From contig NC_081408.1 of NCBI RefSeq assembly GCF_030272615.1, positions 622,664,476 through 622,728,475 of the forward strand: DNA of 64,000 nt, read 5' to 3'. Origin of the DNA: Cryptomeria japonica (Eukaryota > Streptophyta > Pinopsida > Cupressales > Cupressaceae). A program made the position numbers and the translations under genes. Shown piece after piece: positions 58,395 through 64,000 of this stretch. Position 1 is the first letter of the stretch; every line of letters starts with the position of its first letter. The notes below the pieces were generated by a model. That model saw only the letters and a list, made by a program, of their open reading frames with translations, did not search any database and was not told the DNA's origin.

Positions 58395-59164
58395 CCTTGG
58401 AGAGATCTGAGTTGACTGATATTCTTTGGTGGTGGCATTTCCATAATGGCTTGTACCTTTGCTGGATCTACTTCGATACCTTTAGTTGAGACTATGTAGC
58501 CTAGTAACTTGTCTGATGTAACCCCGAAGACACACTTCTTAGGGTTGAGCCTGACTTGGAATTTCTCCAATCGATAAAAAATCTTTGTTAGGATGCTGAT
58601 ATGTTCTGCTCTGGTGAAGGATTTAGCTAGTAAATCATCCACATAGTCTTCCATGAAGGTATGCATCATGTCATGGAATATTGTTGTCATTGCTCTTTGA
58701 TAAGTGGCCCCTGCATTCTTTAAGCCAAACAACATAACATTCCAATAGTACGTTCCCCAAGGACAGGTGAACGCGGTTTTATCTTGATCTTCTGGAGCTA
58801 TTTTGATTTGATTATAGCTTGAGAAACCATCCATTAGTGAGAGAATTGCATGGCCTGCTGTAAGATGTACAATTATGTTGATACTGGGTAGAGGAAAGTC
58901 ATCTTTTGGACAAGCTTTGTTGACGTCTCTGAAGTCAGTGCATATTCTGATACTACCATCTAGTTTTGATACTGGAATGATGTTGGAAATCCATTTTGCA
59001 TAGTCAATGGGTCGGATGAATCCGACGTCTAATAATTTCTTTAGTTCAGTTTTGACCATGAGTACTACCTGTGGATTCATCTTTCGTAGCTTTTGCTTGA
59101 CTGGTTTAACTCCTGAAGAGATGGACAAGTGATGCATGATCAAGTGTGGATCAACTCCGGGCAT
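58391..59164 (-). pseudogene. gypsy reverse transcriptase, cut after the palm
   Basis: The frame shows RT motifs in order: IIPVSKLDGSIRICTDFRDV, ACPKDDFPLPSIN, LSLMDGFSSYNQIKIAPEDQ, TAFTCPWGTYYWNVMLFGLK, NAGATYQRAM, YVDDLL (catalytic Asp pair) and RLNPKKCVFGVTSDKLLGYI. It then stops at PPPKNISQLRSLQG. The normal continuation (about 150-170 residues of thumb and RNase H front) is missing, and the frame jumps to HYMLAHT. This is an internal deletion at about 58391. Confidence 0.9.
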
Positions 59165-59296
59165 ATCAGCATATGACCAAGCAAAGTTAATTTTTTGTTC
59201 TTTAAAGAAAATGATGAATGCTGATCTTTCCTCCTCTGTCAGAGATTCTGCAAGGTGTATGTTTTTGACTGCTCCTGTGGTACCAATGTTGATTGA

Positions 59297-61333
59297 TTAA
59301 GTGGGCTCAATCAATATGGGTGATCGCTCATGAAAGTGCTCAGGAAGAGTGTCAAGTCTCCCATCGTTAGGTGCCTTAAAAAGGTTTTCACCCTCAGAAG
59401 CGTCCTTTATTTTTACTTTTTTGTGATCTAGAGCTGCCATTGACTGGTTTTCAGCATCAGATCTTTTACTTGGTTCATTTTTGCGACTGAGAGACTTGGC
59501 ACTCCCTGGTTTACAGACATCGTTACTTTGTTCACTGGTAGAGCCTGTTTCTGGATTTACAGTACATAGGTAATGGATAATAGATTCATCATCTGGGATA
59601 ATTGGTATATCATGGATTTCAGGTTCATCCCAGTCGATGAGGTCAGGAAAGATAAGCGGTAAGGAATCGTTAGGTGGATCAAGTTCTGCTACTGTAAGTG
59701 TTAGGACAAGGTTTTCATCGTGATTGTTCTTGTTTTTAAAGAAGTCCAGGATTTCGTCGAGGTCTTTGATGGTATTATCTTGCATATAGACTTGTTCATA
59801 ATGTTTCTGTTCGCTTTCCTTGGTGTCATAGATATTTTGTGGTTCAAATTCAAGAGGTCTATCTTCTGCGTTATATTCTTCTTGAGAAAGAGATATAGAA
59901 TCAATATCATTAGGGATATCTGTAGTAGCATTGGAGCAGGTACTCCATTCATATTCATTGGAATCAGTCTCTGAGGCATCATCCCAGATTCTATCAGTGT
60001 TGTAAACTGGTATGTTGTATGGTGAAAACAAATCTTTGATGATGGATACCATTTTGATAGTTTTTGTTGATTCTGTGTCAGATCCGGCTTCTATTTTCTG
60101 TATTTGTTCATAGACTGTGCTTCCTCGGGGAGAAATAAAGGTATTCGGAGATGATTTTATTGGTTCTTGAGATATTGGTGTTTGAATATGAGCTACTGCT
60201 GCAGATATGGCCTTTTTGTGGTTTAGAAGCTTTTCTTGATGTAACTTCTGATCTTGACGTTCCCGTGCCTTGCGGATTGTTTCTGCTGATTCAAAGAGTG
60301 CTTCCTGCCAGGATTCTTCTTTGTACTTCTTCTTTATTTTCCATTGAGGTTTTGTAGTTAGGCAGGGTGGCCTTTTTAATAGGAAAGTGAGCTCACAACC
60401 CAATCTTGCTTTGTTTCCACTGGGTTGTGAAGGAAGATCTATGGATTCAGTGACTCCTTCTCTGCGTTTCCCAATAGGTCCTTTACCATCATATCCCATT
60501 TGCTGCATGATTAAGTATCCTTTTCCATACAAGTGTGTAGGTAGAACAATGTCTAGAGCAGCTGCTCTGTTATTTTCTTCCTCATTTTTGTATAACCAGC
60601 TAAGAATATCCTTGTCTTCTGATTCATGTGCTAGAGTGCCCAATTGGATGAAGGTACCATCAAATTTGGTGATGGGCTGAGTGACCAGATGTGTTGATGT
60701 AGTAGGCAATCCATGAGATCTAGGTGATGTTGGCAATTCAGCCAAACATAAGGGCTCCAAAGAGTATTCTCCTATGCCTTGGTCTTTGATTTGTATTTTC
60801 TGTTTGAAGTCTCCAAATAAGGAGTTGGACTTTGCTGTTTGTAGATCTGATGTTAAAGATCGCTGTTTCTCTCTATTATGAGGAACCAAACTATCTTGGG
60901 CTGCCCCCATTGCATTGCAATGTTGAAATGGATTGTGATCAGCAGATATGGAGACTTCTTGTTCGTCATAAGGAAATTTGACACACTGGTGATATGTAGA
61001 AGGTACTGCTTGCATTTCATGTATCCAGGGTCGCCCTAACAAAATATTGTAGGTAAGATCCATGTCTAAGACCTGACACATAGTATCTTTTTACACTGGT
61101 CCTACTTGAATGGGTAACATCACAGTTCCTTTAGAGGACCTTTCCTCATCATCATATGCCTTTATGGTAATCTTCTTACAAGGATCAATAGACTCTTCTG
61201 AAAAGCCTAATGCACAGATAAGCTTTAAAGTACATATATTAAGTCCGACTCCTCCATCTATTAAGACTCGTTTTACTCGGTGTTTGCAAACAATAACTTC
61301 GATATGGAGAGGAGTGTTATGCGGATGACTCAA
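59297..61333 (-). pseudogene. gypsy protease and linker with G-patch
   Basis: 61333-61091 has an aspartic protease core, KRVLIDGGVGLNICTL (D-G-G in place of D-S/T-G), and a stop at 61088. The same frame goes on from 61081 with [20 protein letters not shown], the second conserved protease strand. Around residues 185-240 of that piece there is a G-patch-like motif: [20 protein letters not shown], then [10 protein letters not shown] and a KARLGCE end. The rest to 59297 is a long acidic linker ([28 protein letters not shown]) without known fold. Stops and a short gap separate it from the RT at 59164. Confidence 0.8.
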
Positions 61334-61642
61334 GGAAGTATTGTCATGCTCTGAGAAGGTGAGGTTATGAGGTCAAGTCATATGGGCGACCATGACTTGA
61401 AATCTGTCTGTATGTAGATTTTGAGGTACATTGGTTTCCAATAGTGCTTGTTCCAAGATGTCTTTGTGCTTCGGTGATAGTTTCAACAATTCCAGTATAG
61501 ATATCTGAGCTGGAGTTTTGCGTAGTTGGCTAACCAAGTCATATTGGATTTTTGGTGGGGTAGTTGTAGGTGACGTATGTTCTTTTAAGACATATTTCTG
61601 AGTTCGGGTTGTTACATTGACAGATTCATGATCACGCTTATC

Positions 61643-63492
61643 TCAGATGGTGATGACATTTACTTGATGATCTTCAGCTGATATGTGATTTATGGTGTTG
61701 TTGTAGATATGGTTGATATGAGCTCCACGTGTATCGTTCAAGGTTGAAGCTCCATCTTTGTTATAATTTGGAAGAGGATTTTTAAAGGCTCCATGATCAC
61801 CATTTGTTTTGAGACCATCTACTGTTAAGTCACCTTGATCAATCATATCTTGCACCACGTGTTTTAATCTCATGCAATCGTTTGTTCGATGACCCTTGTT
61901 ACGATGGTAATTACAATAGTGTGAATCATTCCACCAAGGTGGTTTGATTTGGGGTTCATAGTTGCTGATTGGAGGCAAAGAAAGAATCTTGTGTGCCAAA
62001 AGTTCTCTGAATGTGGATTCTAGTGATTGCCCCAGTGGTGTGAAGATACGCTTTTGGAAATTGTTTGTGTTGTTGCGTGAATTGTTGTTAGGTCCTGGAT
62101 TCATGTTTTTGCTTTAAGTATCATTGGTATTGTTTGTGTTGAGTTGTCCTTGATCAGTGTTTGGTGCATATGTGTTAGCATTTGGATTAGCATTTTTAGG
62201 ATTTGTCGTATTTTGAGGATTTCTGGATAATGCGAGCACTGGTTGCTTAGATTTTGGATCATGCGTTTCATTGTTGCCTTCGTTTTTGTTTCGAGTCTAA
62301 AATCGAGATTTGTCTAAGTTGTTGTTGTTCTGGTTATTGTAGTTTGATGAGTTTGTTCCTTCCTTGTAGAACTTGAGTGTTCCCTTTTTGACACACACTT
62401 CCTCTACTTGAATGCCATTTTCAATTAATTTAGCGAAAGATGGTATGCATTGAAGTTTCAGCCTGTAACTCATTTCACCATTCAAATTATCAATGAAGAT
62501 TTCCATTTTTTCCTTTTCAGGAATATCTCGAGGATATCTGGATACTATACGTCACCAGCATTGAAGGAACATCATGAATGTTTCGTTGTTCTTTTGTTTG
62601 GTGTTGCAAACATCTAGCATGGTTATGGCATGTTGAATGTTATAGGAATATTGGGTTATGAATTTGTTAACCAATTCATCAAATGATCTGACAGGTGGTG
62701 TAATTTTGGATAACCATTCCATTGTTTGCCCTCCCAAGCTTCTTGGGAATAACCTCATCAGATAGGTGTCATCATGAGCAAATTCAAGACTCATTGTGCA
62801 AAATTCTTGAACATGATCTCGGGGATCACTTTTCCCATCATATTTATCAAATTTGGGAACATCTGAGTTTGGAGGAAAAGGCACCATGTTCAATCTTCTG
62901 TCAAATGGATAAGGATAGATTTCGTTTAAAGAGTACCGCACTGTTGTCCCTTGTTGCATGTCATGTATTTGTCGTTGTAACATTTGCATTTGTTGAGTAA
63001 GAGCAGCCAAAGGTATATTGTCTTGTCGAGGGAAGAGTTCTTCCCTTGTATTGGTTCTCAACTGAAAAGGTGTGTTAAATGGTATATTTTGCTCTGGAGT
63101 TTCTAGCTCAGGTATACGCATTTCTGGTTGCGTTGTTCTGGAATGTGTTGCTCAGGTATGTGTTGTTCAAAGTTACGAGTTTCTTCTTCTCTTTGTTGTT
63201 TTTGATATGCATATTGTCGAGATCCGTTTCGAAAGATGTTTGTGTCTAAATTTTTGGGAAGTTTAACGCCTTTACTTGTGAGCATGAGCAGATATTTTTC
63301 TTTGTCATTTTCCATAAGCCTTTCTACAAGCTTTTGGAATGAAGGGTTTTCCTGACATTCCTGAAGAAGCGCTTTAGAAATTTCAGTATCTTCCAAGTGT
63401 GGAACTTCAAAAGGATTTGACAACCTTCGATTCATACTAGACTCTGCATGTGTCTCGCTTTGTTGGTTTCTTTGAGAGCGAGTAATAGACAT
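61643..63492 (-). pseudogene. gypsy gag
   Basis: The likely start is ATG at 63492 (MSITRSQRNQQSE). After a frame change near 63.11 kb the Retrotrans_gag domain appears: PKFDKYDGKSDPRDHVQEF, LMRLFPRSLGGQTMEWLSKI and FDELVNKFITQYS. It continues past a TGA at about 62551 (SRYPRDIPEKEKMEIFIDNL) and ends with a zinc-knuckle-like YCNYHRNKGHRTNDCMRLK at about 61.9 kb. Gag forms the particle and packages RNA. Several stops make it defective. Confidence 0.85.
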
Positions 63493-64000
63493 TTTAGTAA
63501 AAACTTTCAGTGATGAAGGGGACAAAATCCTCGTTGATATGTTGCTCAGGGGTGGGTGGTTCTGGTCGAGATGTGTTACACGTGATACACTCATCGGGCA
63601 AGAATGTTGGATTGATCTTTCCTCCGCGGTTTATGATTTGATTAAAAGCAGACTTTTGACAGTAGGCTCTTGTTTTTAAAGGTTCTTTGTCAAATTCGTT
63701 GGATTTGTTTTGGATATAACATTTGACGTGATGAAGGAATACCCGATGAAATTTGAAGAGTTGACGATTGATGTATAAAAACTTATTTCTCTTGATGAAC
63801 TTGGAAAAACTAGATTGTTGTTTCTTCAACGTGATGTTACGATAAAGGTTCTTTCTTCTCAGAATATGGGGATTAGTCATGCATGAGTGATCAATGGTTT
63901 CCTTTGATTTGTTTGGATTTGGTTGATCTTGTTTGGAAAATTTCAAATCTTACTCTATCAAAGTGAAGGTTTAGATGCCCCTTCATGACAAAGAGTGTCA
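63493..64000 (-). other. Leader of the gypsy element (partial)
   Basis: Minus-strand sequence upstream of the gag ATG. Open frames here (for example 63946-63494) show no known domain. The primer-binding site and 5' LTR should lie beyond the right edge. Confidence 0.5.

Larger units (their letters stand above)
51632..64000 (-). mobile_element. Internal part of a Tat-lineage Ty3/gypsy element, running off the right edge
   Basis: In minus sense the order is leader, gag (63492-61643), protease (61333-61020), a long linker with G-patch, RT (59164-58391), archaeal-type RNase H and integrase (58394-56360), a spacer, an antisense gene, polypurine tract and LTR. The extra archaeal-type RNase H and an antisense frame between pol and the 3' LTR are known marks of the Tat lineage. 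The coding frame is damaged throughout, so the copy is not autonomous. Confidence 0.85.

Overview
The window looks like nuclear DNA of a large, transposon-rich plant genome. A conifer or other gymnosperm is my best guess. The grounds are AT-rich decayed sequence, intron-split genes, nested LTR retrotransposons of plant types, a plant CACTA transposon and a clathrin heavy chain pseudogene. The species is inferred from style, not proven. I see no intact host gene, no RNA gene and nothing bacterial.

Left part (1-8.5 kb): the 5' end of a minus-strand Ty3/gypsy-type element (leader, primer-binding site at 1948-1966, LTR 1970-2951) abuts a small copia-like relic (2956-4504). A second relic of the same family lies on the other strand (about 5.4-6.45 kb). 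Middle-left (8.5-20 kb): a fragment of a CACTA transposon is followed directly by exons of a clathrin heavy chain pseudogene. That pseudogene is split by a retroelement that encodes an orphan protein (about 11.9-16.95 kb), and its 3' exons have been amplified about five times in tandem (17.4-19.4 kb). Then come a 74-bp GACG-rich repeat and pieces of a copia reverse transcriptase and a LINE endonuclease.

Centre (23.1-30.9 kb): a 7.8-kb LTR retroelement on the minus strand has a perfect 5-bp target duplication (ATCAC), an initiator-Met primer site and a polypurine tract. It has no pol. Instead it carries a coiled-coil plus four-zinc-knuckle protein and a second long orphan protein. It interrupts coding-like DNA. 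From 30.9 to 35.5 kb I see only non-coding DNA with one direct repeat. At 35.5-45.1 kb lies a plus-strand CACTA element with a TNP2-type transposase gene and a second gene region. That region starts with a SET (histone methyltransferase) domain and ends with a plant Transposase_24-like domain.

Right part (46.4-64 kb): a 3.1-kb LTR-like unit with target duplication CTCCA, a LINE reverse-transcriptase scrap, and then the 3' half of a large Tat-lineage Ty3/gypsy element on the minus strand. The latter has an LTR at 50193-51631, gag, protease with G-patch, RT, archaeal-type RNase H and integrase. On its opposite strand, between pol and the 3' LTR, sits a Plant Mobile Domain gene with its own TATA box and a leader filled with TAGCGCAT words.

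Almost every coding region is broken. Many of the stops look like C-to-T changes in CGA, CAG or CAA codons, as expected for old methylated DNA. The items most worth following are the SET domain inside the CACTA element, the pol-less retroelement with two private proteins, and the antisense PMD gene.
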